A DNA stretch of 64,000 bases, taken from positions 15,758,275 to 15,822,274 of the forward strand of contig JAJEKV010000010.1 in NCBI GenBank assembly GCA_021234155.1, written 5' to 3'. Position numbers and translations under genes: made by a program. Every line of letters begins with the position of its first letter. The stretch's first letter is position 1. Origin of the DNA: Isoetes taiwanensis (lineage: Eukaryota; Streptophyta; Lycopodiopsida; Isoetales; Isoetaceae). The notes under the pieces are model-generated. The model was not told the DNA's origin. It saw only the letters and a list, made by a program, of their open reading frames with translations, and made no database searches. Shown piece after piece: positions 31,394 through 42,614 of the stretch.

Positions 31394-34180
31394 TCAACTT
31401 TCTTCAAGCACCCCCAATGATATCATAGCCTTCTTCCTGACATCCTGAGGTATTGTAATTCTCGCATTTCTAGCTGGAATAGTGTTTGGAGTCCATGAGT
31501 ACAAAACACTTTCATAGTCTAGCCAAAGATCAGGATCACTCGGACTTCTCCTCCATCTCTTTGTCCAACAATCTGAGTACCTTTCTTTATCCGATACGTT
31601 GGTCAACCGATGCCTTGGACACCACCATTCCACCCGCACATGGTTGAAGTTAATATTACCTTCTTCTTTGCAAATATCAGAGATAGTGAACCCCAACCAC
31701 ACTCGATATGTATCTAAATCTGATGGCTTTACTACCACAAATTGGTGGCATTCCAAGTCAGTGGAAGGTTCATAAGCATCCATGCCTAGAAACTTTGGCC
31801 TATTGTTCTTAGGACCAACATAGTGTTTGTCAGAAGGAGGAGGAGCATATTGCTTGCGAATGCTACTTACAGTGTCATCAAAATCCTCAGCACTGCTAAG
31901 GTCTTCCACCTAGTCTTAGGCAACCACCCTTCTTTCAATTCATCCGAGGATGTGTCTATCTCCCCCAACAGGTTAATCACCTTCTTCCAGTAAGCCACCA
32001 AGGCACGGTTGGTGTCATCTGGATTGGTTTGCCAATGCTTTATATAGTCTTGGATTCCTTCCTTAGTCAATCCCAATTGCTTCACTTCTTCAGTAGGTTT
32101 TAAAGCTTTTGGTTGACCTAGAGGTATCATAGGCTTGCCATTCTCATCTCTACGCCATATTTCCTCCCCTCCTCTCCACTCATCCTTCGAAGGTCTCATC
32201 TTCCATTGGAAGATTGGAATCCCATCTCTCACCCAAAAGTGAACTAGCAGAGGCCTGGAATGACCTTCAAGATCCAATGTATAACCATCCACAAAGCTCT
32301 TCCAATCGGGCACTTCTTCTATGAGAGAAGCTATAGGGTTTGGAGTAGTGCATTCATGCAAGATTTCCATTAGCCTAGGAAAGTTGGTCACCGCTTGTCG
32401 CTTCAAGATACAACTATATTTGCCAAATAATGCATCCACATCCTCATGGGTATGCCCAGGCATAAGAAACCCTAAATTAACTCTTTTCAAATATCCCCAC
32501 AAATTGTTAAGTAGGATAGGAAAGAAAACATCCACTGTTCTTATTTTGGCCAAAGACAATTATCAAGTTGCAAGAGAAACCTTTTGGGTAGATCTTGAGG
32601 GTTTAGCACGTGAAGTTGAAGCTCCAACATGTTCATTAGACCCATGCTTCCTAAACCTTGCCTTGTTGAACTTTTCAATATTGTTAGGGTTTCCATCTAA
32701 CAATGCTCTATGTAGTGCCCGGCTAGTCAGAAGGTCCCCGGAGGTGACCATTGTATCCATTTTCATAGTTTCTCAAACACCTCATGATACTCCCAATATG
32801 AAAATCTGGACCATCACTCCACAACTCCAAACTAAAATGGCCATAGTAGGTTTGATTCTGCCCATGCAAGATTGCCCCAGTCATTGAGATCTCAGAAGGG
32901 TATGATCTTCCACATGACTTTGGTATGTACTTGAATTGTGGAAGACAAGTCTTTTCTTTGGTCCATCTTGTCATGTATAATACATAAATAGTTATTGGGT
33001 TCCAATGCAGATAAAGTCCTCCACATCCAATAACATGATCTACATGATAGTTGGTCACCATATGGTCCTTCATATGCTCCCTTATCCTAGCCCTTTGACT
33101 AGGTTGCACAGCCTTATCAAGAGTCTCCTTCAACTTAGCACATAAATTGCACTTTGCAAAGTTGTTTGAAGTTGCTATGGTGACATGATTGAAATGCTTC
33201 TTCCATAACCTACTAAAGCTAGGTTGGGATATTGGAAGAATTCCCAATTCTCAAGTAGGGAATTCACTTCTTCCAAAATACTCTTTTGAGTACAATGTGA
33301 TGGCAACCTTTTCTCAACAACGCTCTTCCCTTTTCATCCCTTCTCGCTTTTGTGTGGCATAGACTCGCATTGAAATCAATATATTTTTCAAATATCTCCC
33401 CGGCAGCCGTGGTCCTAGCTGTTGGTCTCAACAAACCATTATTTCCATGTAAAGCAATCCCGTTTCCCCTCACCTTTTTTTTTTTTGCCAATTATGCCAT
33501 GAAGAAGTTGGAATTGCATGGATACTCGCCATGCTTTTGCACATATCCATTTGCCTAGCAAAGGGTATCTTTTTTCTGTTTGGGTTTCTTTCATCTTGAA
33601 GTGCATGCTCAAGATTGTGTACATGTAGGTCCTCCTCTCATCAACAAGTGTACTCTTGAAAAGTGGCTCTTGCTTCCACCAATTGTTCTATTGTGAAGAA
33701 TTGCATACAATCACTCCAACAACAATCTGAGCCCCTAACCTTCACCATTGTCTCACGTTTGGTGTCACTAATCAACTTGGCTCTTTTGCTAGGATAATGT
33801 CCGGCAACCGATACTTCTCCCCTTTTGCCTAGGTTTCTAGAGTTCCAACCGCCAATGGATCAATATCAAGACAATCATTGTCCCCAACAACCTCGTGCTC
33901 GAAAAATATAATCCTCCACAAATTGAACACTACTTATAGGCCATGCCATGATGCAAGGAACCTCCAATTGCTTGACACAACCAAAACATTCCTTGTCACC
34001 CAAACCTTTACCTTTCCAGGTTGTCTTCCAACATCGAAATTGCAATACCAATATTGTCTTCCCTAGCCTTTCATCATTAACAAATTTTGACCGGGATCCG
34101 CTAGCACAATGACTCCTTGGCCTACTATTTCCTTTGTTGCACTTGTGCATGATTCTCACCTTCTTGTTCCTCCATTGCAC
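31394..34180 (-). pseudogene. DUF7869-type transposon-encoded protein, broken
   Basis: On the minus strand the order is: Lys-rich N-terminal frame (34180-33875); YPLLGKWICAKAW-like segment (about 33560); KKVRGNGIALHGNNGL (33490); FSRLWKKHF and FAKCNLCAKLKE zinc-like region (33247 on); KTCLPQF and TGAILHG; then GFLMPGHTHEDVDALFGKYS (about 32460) and a C-terminal 171-residue frame ending at 31394. GHTHEDVD with the preceding CxxC region is the hallmark of DUF7869 proteins, which occur in transposon-like genes of many eukaryotes. The DNC-type block expected before GHTHEDVD is missing, and there are at least four frame breaks or stops. Not functional as read. Exon structure upstream of 33500 is uncertain. 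Confidence 0.7.
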
Positions 34181-34690
34181 CCTACTATAGAGGACTAATT
34201 GTTTTTCTTCAACATTCTTGCTAGGAGTTGGTTTTTCATTGATATTGCTCTTTTCACCATCTTGAGTTGGAGGGGCACCATTGACCTAGGAAAATTGCAC
34301 CCTTTTTAGTCAATGAGTAAGAAAAAAAAATTATTACACCATAAGATAAAAAAGTACATATACATTTATGGAATATGTAGAGGTAAATCAAATTTTTTAA
34401 AAGCAAGAAATTCCTTGGAAATAGGTTTAATATAATAATAACAATGGGCGAAACTAAATCATTCAAAAACAAGAATTTTCATGGCAACAACAAGGAAATG
34501 ACATTTATATAAATATATCCAAATTTTAATTATCGAAAAATTTGGATATATGATTACTAAAAGACATATAACTAATAGACGGAGAATTTATTATCCATAA
34601 TAATATACCCTAGATAATATAGTCATGGAATTTCAGACCTTTGGCGTGTTATTTGAGGCAATAAATTATTCACGCTAATTTCTAATTAAC
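34181..34690. other. AT-rich spacer, promoter side of the acidic paralogue
   Basis: Contains a short perfect-looking hairpin (ATATCCAAATTTT...AAATTTGGATAT, 34516-34550) and a GGCGTG word at 34643. No gene. Confidence 0.5.
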
Positions 34691-34692
34691 CC

Positions 34693-34700
34693 TATATAAA
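34693..34700 (+). promoter_or_regulatory. TATA box of the acidic paralogue (duplicated promoter, copy 1)
   Basis: TATATAAA 53 bp before ATG 34753, inside CCTATATAAATCCGGTTCAC; the surrounding 70 bp recur at 35840-35935 (TATA at 35897-35903). Confidence 0.7.
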
Positions 34701-34752
34701 TCCGGTTCACGCCTCAAGACCATTCTGTCCCCATTTTTTTTTTTCGCCCGCC

Positions 34753-35261
34753 ATGAAGCGCTCAGCCTCGGCTTCGAACTTCATGAAGAACCCGAGGTCT
34801 CGTCAAAGAGACGTCGGGTTGAAGAACCCCTCTTCCCCCATAGATTTTCTTGCCCAATTCTCCTCTCGATTCGGGATTCAGGAGGATGATGCTGATTTTG
34901 ACATGGAAGAGGAGGAGTTGAGCTCCTCCTCGATTCCTCCGACTCAAGAGGAGGAAGAGGAGGAAGAGGAGGAGTTGGAGGAAGAGGAGGAGATGTCCTC
35001 CCAAGAGCATGAAACCGCCTCCGCCTTCGGGGGTTGGCTTGACCCTGAAACAGAGAATGAAATCTCTGAAGAAGAGGAGGAGGAGGAAGAGGAGGAGGAG
35101 GGGGAGGAAGAGGATGAGGAGGAAGGTCGAGAATTCGACCAGTTTTTAGAATGGCTGAGAGATGAGCCAGGTTTGCATATCTGATTTTTTTTTTTTTTTC
35201 ACCTTTCTTTCTTTTCTAACACCTTTCTTCCTTCTTTGTTGCAGACGTGGAAGATCAATGA
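34753..35261 (+). CDS. Acidic MKRSA-family protein, 144 aa, two exons (second copy)
   Basis: Exon 1 is 34753-35170, exon 2 35245-35261, with a phase-1 intron (GTTTGC...TTGCAG) after a T-rich tract. The product begins MKRSASASNFMKNPRSRQRD, contains long Glu runs (35 of about 60 residues between 70 and 130 by eye) and ends FDQFLEWLRDEP-DVEDQ. It matches the MULE-borne protein (20231-20658) in start, in the aromatic-Leu-Trp-Leu end, in intron phase and in the tiny acidic last exon, though the middle has diverged. Glu codons GAG/GAA form a low-complexity DNA run, so copy-number slippage is likely. Function unknown. Confidence 0.7.
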
Positions 35262-35950
35262 TGCAGATCCCGGGGCGCCCCTTTTTTTTTTAGTTGCTTA
35301 CAGAAGCTTTGGACACGCCTCCGGGCATTTTTTTCCTGTAATTTTGTGAAAAGCCTTGGGCATCCGGTGACATTCTCCTCTTATGAATGAAATCAAACAG
35401 GGTCATAAAATTTTCTTCAACAAGTGTTCTTGAACGTTTTTTTTCGTACATAAAATTATTTGAATTAAATCCAACTTTTTTCTCCAATTATTTTGTCTCC
35501 AAGTGTTATCTCTAAAATTTTGTATCTGCAAATTTTGTCTCAACAAAGTCTCTCGAACACTATAAATCAACCACATGAGAAATCTCCGATTAAATCCACA
35601 AGAACCATAGGAAATTTTCCTATACGACCTAAAACAATTCCCCAACCTTACAAGTCATTTTTTAGCCTTCATAATTTTGCCTTTAAAATCATTTTTAATG
35701 TAGCCTATATAAAATTTCTAAATTCTATTTTTTCGAATGCAATAAATGGAATAAAATGCCGTGAGAATTTATTGCATGAAATGCAATATTCTCCATATAT
35801 ACCATATACATGTCATGTCTGGCGGGAAGACCATACGCCAGGCGTGTTAATTCAAGCAATCAATTATTCACGCTTAACTTTTTTTCTAATTGTGCCTATA
35901 TAAATCCATTTTACGCCTCAAAGTTCCTACATTTTCTTCCTTCCTTCATA

Positions 35951-36143
35951 ATGATTTGCCCGTTTGCTTCTGCGTGTTTGGATCCGCCGTCCCGAAATCT
36001 TGGTGAGCAGATTTATATTCATCAATGTTAGATGTTTGGTTTCGGCAATTCCTAACTTACTAAAAGACTCCGCCTTTTGTTCTGTAGCATCTGTAGCAGA
36101 GGAAATCGGAGACTCAGAATTAAAACCAAAAGCAGAGGACTAA
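35951..36143 (+). CDS. Truncated 35-aa relative of the acidic gene under a duplicated promoter
   Basis: Below a second copy of the CCTATATAAATCC promoter lies ATG 35951. Exon 1 (35951-36002) ends in phase 1 at GTGAGC; after an acceptor at 36087 exon 2 (36088-36143) gives ASVAEEIGDSELKPKAED and a stop. Phase-1 intron and acidic end mirror the two full genes, but the acidic middle is missing. It is either a deleted pseudogene or a minimal family member. Confidence 0.4.
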
Positions 36144-36549
36144 GGTCTGCGGACTAAGCAATGAATCGAAAAGCCTCGGAATTAAAACCACAAGCATAGT
36201 CCTCCGTTCTTGAATCCTTCCAGCCTTAACTCAAGGTTAGTTTTCATTTAGTTTTAAGTTGAATCTCAATGGCAGGTTTAATCCAAGAAGACAAGCTTTT
36301 GCATTTGCTTTCGAGGCGAGAGGAAGCAGATGATGTTTATGAAAACCGTAATAGTTTTTATAAACTTCATCCGCTTCTTTTGTTTCAAGTAAATTCTTGA
36401 GTTTCTCTTCCCGAATTAATCATGCTATTGCATGCAAGTTTCTATTATGAATAAGTGTAGTAGAAAGCATGAGAAAATCTGAAAGATAATATTTGAAACA
36501 CGCTAAAAGCGTGTTTTATGGTAACCTTAGCCTTCAACATGAATACCGG

Positions 36550-36691
36550 GTGCATTAGTGAGGAGGGAAAAAACACAGACAGGATAGATAAGTAAAATAG
36601 ATAAAGGCCATGCAATTATTTACACTGGCCTTTATCTATTTACTTATCTATCCGCATGTGTTTTTTTTTCCCCTCCTTGAGCTGAATGCAC
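36550..36691. repeat. Long hairpin (arms about 61-66 bp)
   Basis: The left arm 36550-36610 (GTGCATTAGTGAGGAGGG... ATAGATAAAGGCCA) pairs with 36626-36691 (TGGCCTTTATCTATTTACTT...GAATGCAC). There are a few indels in the A-run and a 15-base loop. The arms are far more alike than chance allows, which fits a foldback element or an inverted duplication. Confidence 0.9.
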
Positions 36692-36898
36692 GCGGCGTAT
36701 AGTTTTTCTTATATAGCGCTTTTTACACGGCGTGCAAACAATTGTATCCCTACTTTCAACTTTTACGCTAAAAAACGGGCGTGTCTCTTAGTTTCTAAGT
36801 TTATAAATAAAGAAATATAACACGCCAGCGTGAATACCGATACTCGCTCACTTCCTATTGATAGATGCAGGTTACATTAATCCCGGTTGGTGACGAAG

Positions 36899-37350
36899 AT
36901 GGATTGGAATTACATTTGGGCCAGCAATCACAGCCCCTCGGTTTGGCTCCAATCTCCGGTCCGGTTGAACCGGCAAGAAGCACCGGTTCGGGCTGGAGCA
37001 CCGATCTTGCAAACCCCGGAGTACTTGGATCAAGTAATGATGATGGCGCAGAGCGCCAGTGGCAATGATAGATCTGGGCTCTGGGGCCCTTGCAATCGCA
37101 CGGAGGCTCGCCCTCTTATCTAATCACTTCGAGAATGCAGTACATGCATTGATCGAGAGTGAATCTCGCATCCGTCAGCTCGAGATTCAAAATGAGGAGC
37201 TGCGTTTCTTAGTGGTTAGCCTCTATGCCCGGATGCCCCAACACGAACCACTACCACAAAGCGGTATAATGATGCAATGGAGATGGCTCAACCAATGGAA
37301 CCACTACCGCAGGCGCTATACGATGCATTGGAGGTTCAACAGGAGCAGGC

Positions 37351-37386
<36 letters not shown>

Positions 37387-37582
37387 GGAGGTGGAGCAGG
37401 CGGGGGTGGTGGAGCTAGAGCCTGGTGTTTTTGCTGGGGTTTTACCAGAAGAATTCACTATGCCCTGCAATGGAAATGGGAGTATCGATAGCCCAGCCTA
37501 CTCAAGAGACCTGGGCTTGAAAAAAGAAGTCCGGGATTTTGTCCGGTTTATCCAGGTTTATCCAGATTATATACAATTGTAA
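36899..37582 (+). pseudogene. Coiled-coil, Glu/Gln-repeat protein, frameshifted
   Basis: The frame from ATG 36899 (MDWNYIWASNHSPS) has to shift twice, near 37055 and 37265, to follow the coding signal. The middle part (FENAVHALIESESRIRQLEIQNEELRF) is a leucine-heptad coiled coil. The last part has an (EQ)n run made by a GAGCAG repeat and ends DFVRFIQVYPDYIQL at 37582. No family recognised. CACGCCAGCGTGA lies just upstream (36822), linking it to the 34.7-43.3 kb block. Confidence 0.45.
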
Positions 37583-38820
37583 TCTTTTTTCAAATAAAAA
37601 AAACAAATTTGTCCACCTTCATAATTCCACAATGTAATACATGTTACAAACCTTTTTTAAGCGGTTTCTTGGCCATGCAACAAATGTTCCAACACTTTCT
37701 CCAACCGTATCCCCACCGGGTGTTCATGAGGTAAAGCTTCATCCATAAAAAAAAGAATTAATCATCAGAACTCGGACATACTTATCCCCGAGCGGAATTC
37801 CATGACAGTTTATAGTCGGATCGATGGAGTCGATCTTGCATAATCCTACTTTCCTTTTCTGATTTGTAGTTAACATGAAACATTCATCTTCGACACTGCA
37901 GAAAATTGCTATTCAGACACCTACTATTGGAAATTAATGTTCAAGCTATTGGAATGAGATGAGTACCGAACTCAGAGCCATTCTTGAGAAGCTGATTTGA
38001 GTCTCTCGGTTTGATTTGAGAAGTCAAGGCTATGGAAACTCCGGGCTATCGGAAAATTCGAATTAGAAGAAAGATTAGGTTAACTACGTTTAGGCGGGAT
38101 AAATTTGGCGGGATACTTTTTGGGTAGATTGGTTTTTAAAAACTTAATGAAAGAAGTCGGCGGACGGGTCTTCGTCATTATTATTTGTATGTGTCAAGAA
38201 TATTTCGAAACTGCATTTTGTGTTTTCTTGAAATTCAAATTTCTCTATTTCTAAATGCATGTAGAAAAAGCTATTTCTTCGAAAGCAGCTCGAAAGGCCA
38301 GATATCCGGCGACCTTCCCGACATTACTAGGCTTAACTCGGAGATGTCTTCTAAAGTTTAATCGAGGTCGAGGGGACGGGCAGAGGAAGCGGTGGAAGAG
38401 GAATCTCTAAACCCGCTCTTCTCAAGTTTCGAGGACGTTGATCGTAATAATACGTAATACACGTAACCCTATTCAAGGTATTTAATTTGCCACAGAATAC
38501 ACACTGTGTGGAGAGTATTATGCTTGCATGAATTTGAGATATTTCCTTGCCTTCAGATAATATGCTTTGCATGAGTTTGAGTTATTATGCTTTGCATGAA
38601 TTTTAAGTATTAACATCAGTTAATGCTCTGATTGTCCGCTCGTAGAACATAATTTTGCTCGCTTTTATATATAGAATATAGCGGTGTTAGGCAGGTTGGA
38701 GATAGCAATGTTCAATGAGGTTAAATAGTGTGAAATATGGATTCATGAAGGGTATGTAGCTTAAAATGTGGATGCAAAATAATTTAGTTTCAAATTAACG
38801 CATAGCATGGTCAATAATAG
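37583..38820. other. No supported gene
   Basis: AT-rich, with no defended frame on either strand. Confidence 0.45.
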
Positions 38821-38828
38821 GAGATACC

Positions 38829-38882
38829 AACACGCCAAGCGTGATTTGTACTAATTTAGGTTTAAATGCACGCCAAGCGTGA
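38829..38882 (+). repeat. Pair of CACGCCAAGCGTGAT palindromes
   Basis: Two copies 40 bp apart (38829, 38869), each CACGC-CAA-GCGTG followed by ATTTG or ATCTC, immediately before the ParB-like gene remnant. Confidence 0.85.
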
Positions 38883-38929
38883 TCTCTTGTTCTGAAAAGT
38901 ACTCTAAAAAGTGCTCATCTTCATTTGCA

Positions 38930-41900
38930 GTGCTCAAGAGGAAGAAAACCCCTACTAATTCGGGTTCTAATCCCGCCAAGAAAGCAAGGGCGCATCGACC
39001 CGATCAAAGTACCATATGATCTCACCTTAGATGATGAAGGGCCGATTCTTATAGCAACCATCGACCGCCGCCTCGAAAGAGGAAATGGACGAGGGTGCCG
39101 AGTGGTACGTTGACCTTGCCAAGACAAATGGCAAGCTCGACTTAACTCTCTTCTCGAGGAAAAAGGAAGGCACAAGATGGCCAAACAAGGGATCCTAATC
39201 TCTTGTGAGGAAGAGGATGACACCAACCGCAAATTGCTCTTGGAGATTACACGAAGCGTAAGAAAGATCCGCCGGACTTACTCACCGTAGAGCTACCGCG
39301 ATACAAGGATACGCTCATGAAGACAGATGTGAGCGGTGAGACATGTTTTAAGTATGGTTGGCCAACCAATGTAGCGATTACGCCAATATCTATTTGCCAA
39401 GGGGTTCTGTTTGTGCGTAGAGGCATGTTCACTAAACCGACACCAAGTCACTATTTGCAGCAAGCTAGGAATTAGCTGACTTGAAAGCTTCTAAAAGGGT
39501 CCTAGATCTAGGGAAGAATGTTCAACCCGCAGGTTGTCGAAGGCATGGAGGCTTCGCTTTTTGAGAATGAACAGACGAGTGGCGCAGACTAGAGGCCATG
39601 AACAAGTGAATAAGTACGCCGACCATTATCCATTGGGTCTTAAGGAAACTTTTGCGATCCATGTGAAGTCCTCATCCGTTCACCAAGCTCCATTTATGTT
39701 AGCGGGAGATATGATCCAAAGACATGCCATGGAGATTGTTGAGCATGATTAGTAATCCAGGTCAAATGCCTATGCCGGATGTGCTACCTTGGGATATGAT
39801 CTCGAACAAGCTCTTTGCGGTGGACTAACGCCCCAGAGCTATTATCAAGTGATGATATTAAATATGTCATCATCGACGGGCAAGATTCCGTTGAGGCACA
39901 AAAGGCCATCATCGCAAAAGTAACAAACAGCCAAAAAGTGTTCTACAATCACTATGCGTATAGGAGGTGTCAGATCTTGATGCCAATACTTCACCGCAGA
40001 TTTGGTCGAGATTAGTGCAACTTTGAATGAAATGGGGAAGACATTTCTATACAAAAGGTAATCAACCCGGTTTCATAAATTGTATTCACGCCAGCGCAGC
40101 TTTCAAATCAAACCAATTCCACGCCAGCGTGTTTTGAAATCAATCGATTCACGCCAGCGTGTTTTCAAGTCAACCAATTGATTTGAAAACACGCGGGCGT
40201 GAATTGATTGATTTGAAAACACGCCGGCGGAATTGGTTTGATTTGAAAGCACCGGGCGGAATTGCATTAGTAACTTTATTCATTTCACGCCAGCGTGATT
40301 TTTCTCTTCATCAATTCTATTCAAAACCGGCCGTATTTCTATTCTATGATATCGATTCAATGTCCGTACTATTGCAGTCCATACGTTGAACAACCGCGCC
40401 ACGCCGCCAACAATGGGTGGAATATGGCTGCCCATTGCCCACCGCATGCAGGCGGGTCAAAGTCCGAGGCATTCAAGCTGCCGGGAGCGGACTCGCATTG
40501 CACAATTATACTGAGAGAAGAAGAAGACCGCAAGAAAATCAAAGAAAAAAGGTGGTGATGACATTGCAGATCCTTCGAAAAGCTCATCCAAACAGTCGGG
40601 ACCAACGGACTCGTGATAAGATTGTGTTTTGTAAGGAGGCAAGATGGCTCAAGTGGAATGAATTCAGGGGACGCTTTATGCACAAGGGAAGCCGCCGGAT
40701 ACTATGGGTAGGGTGCCCCCGTTGATGTAAGCATCTTTGACTTGAATGTGACAGAGATGAGAAAGACTCGGGGGCTAGACGATGTCGAGACCATTTGGGT
40801 TTTAGACCGGTGCTTAAAGAAGGAAGTCTTATACAAGAAGGGTGCTTTCACCAAGGATAGGATGTCCTTCGCTGAGTGTCGCAATCATGTAAAGGATGTA
40901 CGTGACAATGAAGTCACCGTAGGGAGCCGAAGTTACAAAGGCTATCGGGGGATGTGGCATTATCTCAAATTGGATTGCCGGACAAATACAAGGTCAAGAA
41001 TGATGACATCAAGAAGTTTGTATTTCGTCAAAGGACTTCCTAAAGAATTGGAAGGCTAAAAATACAAAACATAAGGAGACTCTACCCCTAAGGTAATTGG
41101 CTGAGTTGAGAAGAAAAGTGGCCCTTGTGAAGAAGATTACGGAGAAGACGACATTAATCGCCCAAAGATTAGGGCTCCATTGGGTACAAAGGTCTCTTGC
41201 CGATTCAACTTCCGGCCTTAAAAATATATCACTCTTTGTGTTGGACAGCCAGGTGGGAGAGGAGATATGGGCATGAACCGAAGGACTACAAGAGCTTCTT
41301 TACCACGGTGATAGGATTGACAACCGAGAGGTCCTTCACTATTGTCATCGTTTGTCCTTCAGGTGAGTCACATCTGATGATGCACTATCTGCGCTGCTCA
41401 TGATCTAGAGTGCCTCAAAGTTATTAGGGAGGGATGCCTAATATATGATGTTAAGGATAATGAGTCAGCGAACGTAAGCGGAAGATGGCACATGTGATCT
41501 TTATTATGATATCCATCTTTGTCCGACGAGGAATATGATATTGCTAAGGCCAAGGGTGACAATAGCAAGTGCATGGGAATGTTTTCTTCTAGATGATCCG
41601 GACTTAAGAACTATATTCTTTCATAATGGATCGGGATCACCGTAACAGGATGAGTCGAAGAAGAGGATGAGGATCGGGACCCCCTCCTAAGTGGGGAAAT
41701 CAAGGCACGAAGCTACAAACTAAGGAGAAGGGCCCCTTAAATAAAAATCGATTTCCCCGCCTATGGTCAAGCTTACCTCGCCGAGGCATTTGCTCCAATT
41801 GATACAACCCGCTTGGAGCTTCATGTTGGAGGTTATATTGCCCGAGAGGCTCTTATGGGTGCAAGAAGATGTCACCGCTTTGTGAGTGATGAGCGTGCCA

Positions 41901-42080
41901 AAGACTTTCTTGAACCATTCCTCATGCATGTGCTTGCCAAGTCTCCTAAAGGCCCTTATGGCAACCTGAAATCATCGAATCAAAAGTCTCGTAGACTTGT
42001 CCAATTCGGAAGTGGACGTTGCTCCGGAGAGGGAACTAGTAACTGCAGACCGATAAGGAAAGCAAGAATGAACAAATAGT
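38930..42080 (+). pseudogene. Decayed large gene: ParB-like domain and C-terminal methyltransferase-like domain
   Basis: About 3 kb of coding signal with many stops and frame changes. A splice acceptor (TTCATTTGCAG, 38929) leads into an NLS-like KRKKTP segment. At 39700-40010, RHAMEIVEH, NPGQMPMPDVLPWD and DDIKYVIIDGQDSVEAQKAI follow; DGQ-SVEAQK resembles the ParB motif in which a Gly-(Q/E)-R segment precedes an A-x-x helix. The 40085-40310 palindrome array interrupts it. Further on are VVMTLQILRKAHPNS (40555), TTERSFTIVIVCPSGESH (41320) and, at 41790-41940, TTRLELHVGGYIAREALMGA and RRCHRFVSDERAKDFLEPFL. The last blocks have the look of methyltransferase motifs I-II (E-x-x-x-GG and acidic loop). 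Both domain calls are by eye and need profile searches. Confidence 0.4.
40085..40310. repeat. Array of CACGCCAGCGTG palindromes with AAATCAATYGATT spacers
   Basis: Seven copies or variants of CACGCCAGCGTG spaced by about 30 bp, the intervening sequence being CAAATCAA-like on one side and its inverse TTGATTTGAAA on the other, so the array is itself inverted about 40178. Single copies of the word also lie at 35831, 36507, 36822, 38829, 38869, 42435, 42517 and 42543. Confidence 0.9.
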
Positions 42081-42409
42081 CGATTAAAACTGGTTGCTCA
42101 AAGTAATTGGATGGCGGCTAACTTAGGGAATATCCTTGCCCACATTGCGGGTGATGCAAGCAACAATAGAGTAGATTCACAGTTAACAATGAAATAATTG
42201 TGAGTGGAAACCGAAAATGAAGGCAACGGGCGGCTCTAGTGATTCACTGTGTTTGCCAAATCAATAGTAAAATAATGTCGGGTTGTGAAGGACGCAGTGG
42301 AACTAATAGAAAATAACAATTCTAACAAATGTAAGAAGACGAAGATTAAGGGTGGCTGAGGGGAGAATGACGCCGATGTGGCAAAATAAACCGAAGATGA
42401 TAGGTATGG

Positions 42410-42570
42410 CCTTGCCCACTTAAATAGCGCCACGCCGTGATTTAATTTGTATTACCTTTGAATTAAATCGCCAAGCTTGCTTTGATTATTTTTCGTTGTC
42501 AAACTAAATCACGAAGCGCGATTTGGTTATGACTATTTCAAATCACGCTTTGGCGTTTGTATTGTTTGTG
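42410..42570. repeat. Degenerate CACGCC..GCGTG words before the phosphatase gene
   Basis: GCCACGCCGTGATTTAATTTG, ATCACGAAGCGCGATTTG and ATCACGCTTTGGCGTTTG follow in 150 bp; diverged copies of the same palindrome upstream of the next coding block. Confidence 0.65.
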
Positions 42571-42614
42571 TTATCGTGATCTTGTTTGACCCGGATACAT
42601 GTTTGATGTTTCAG

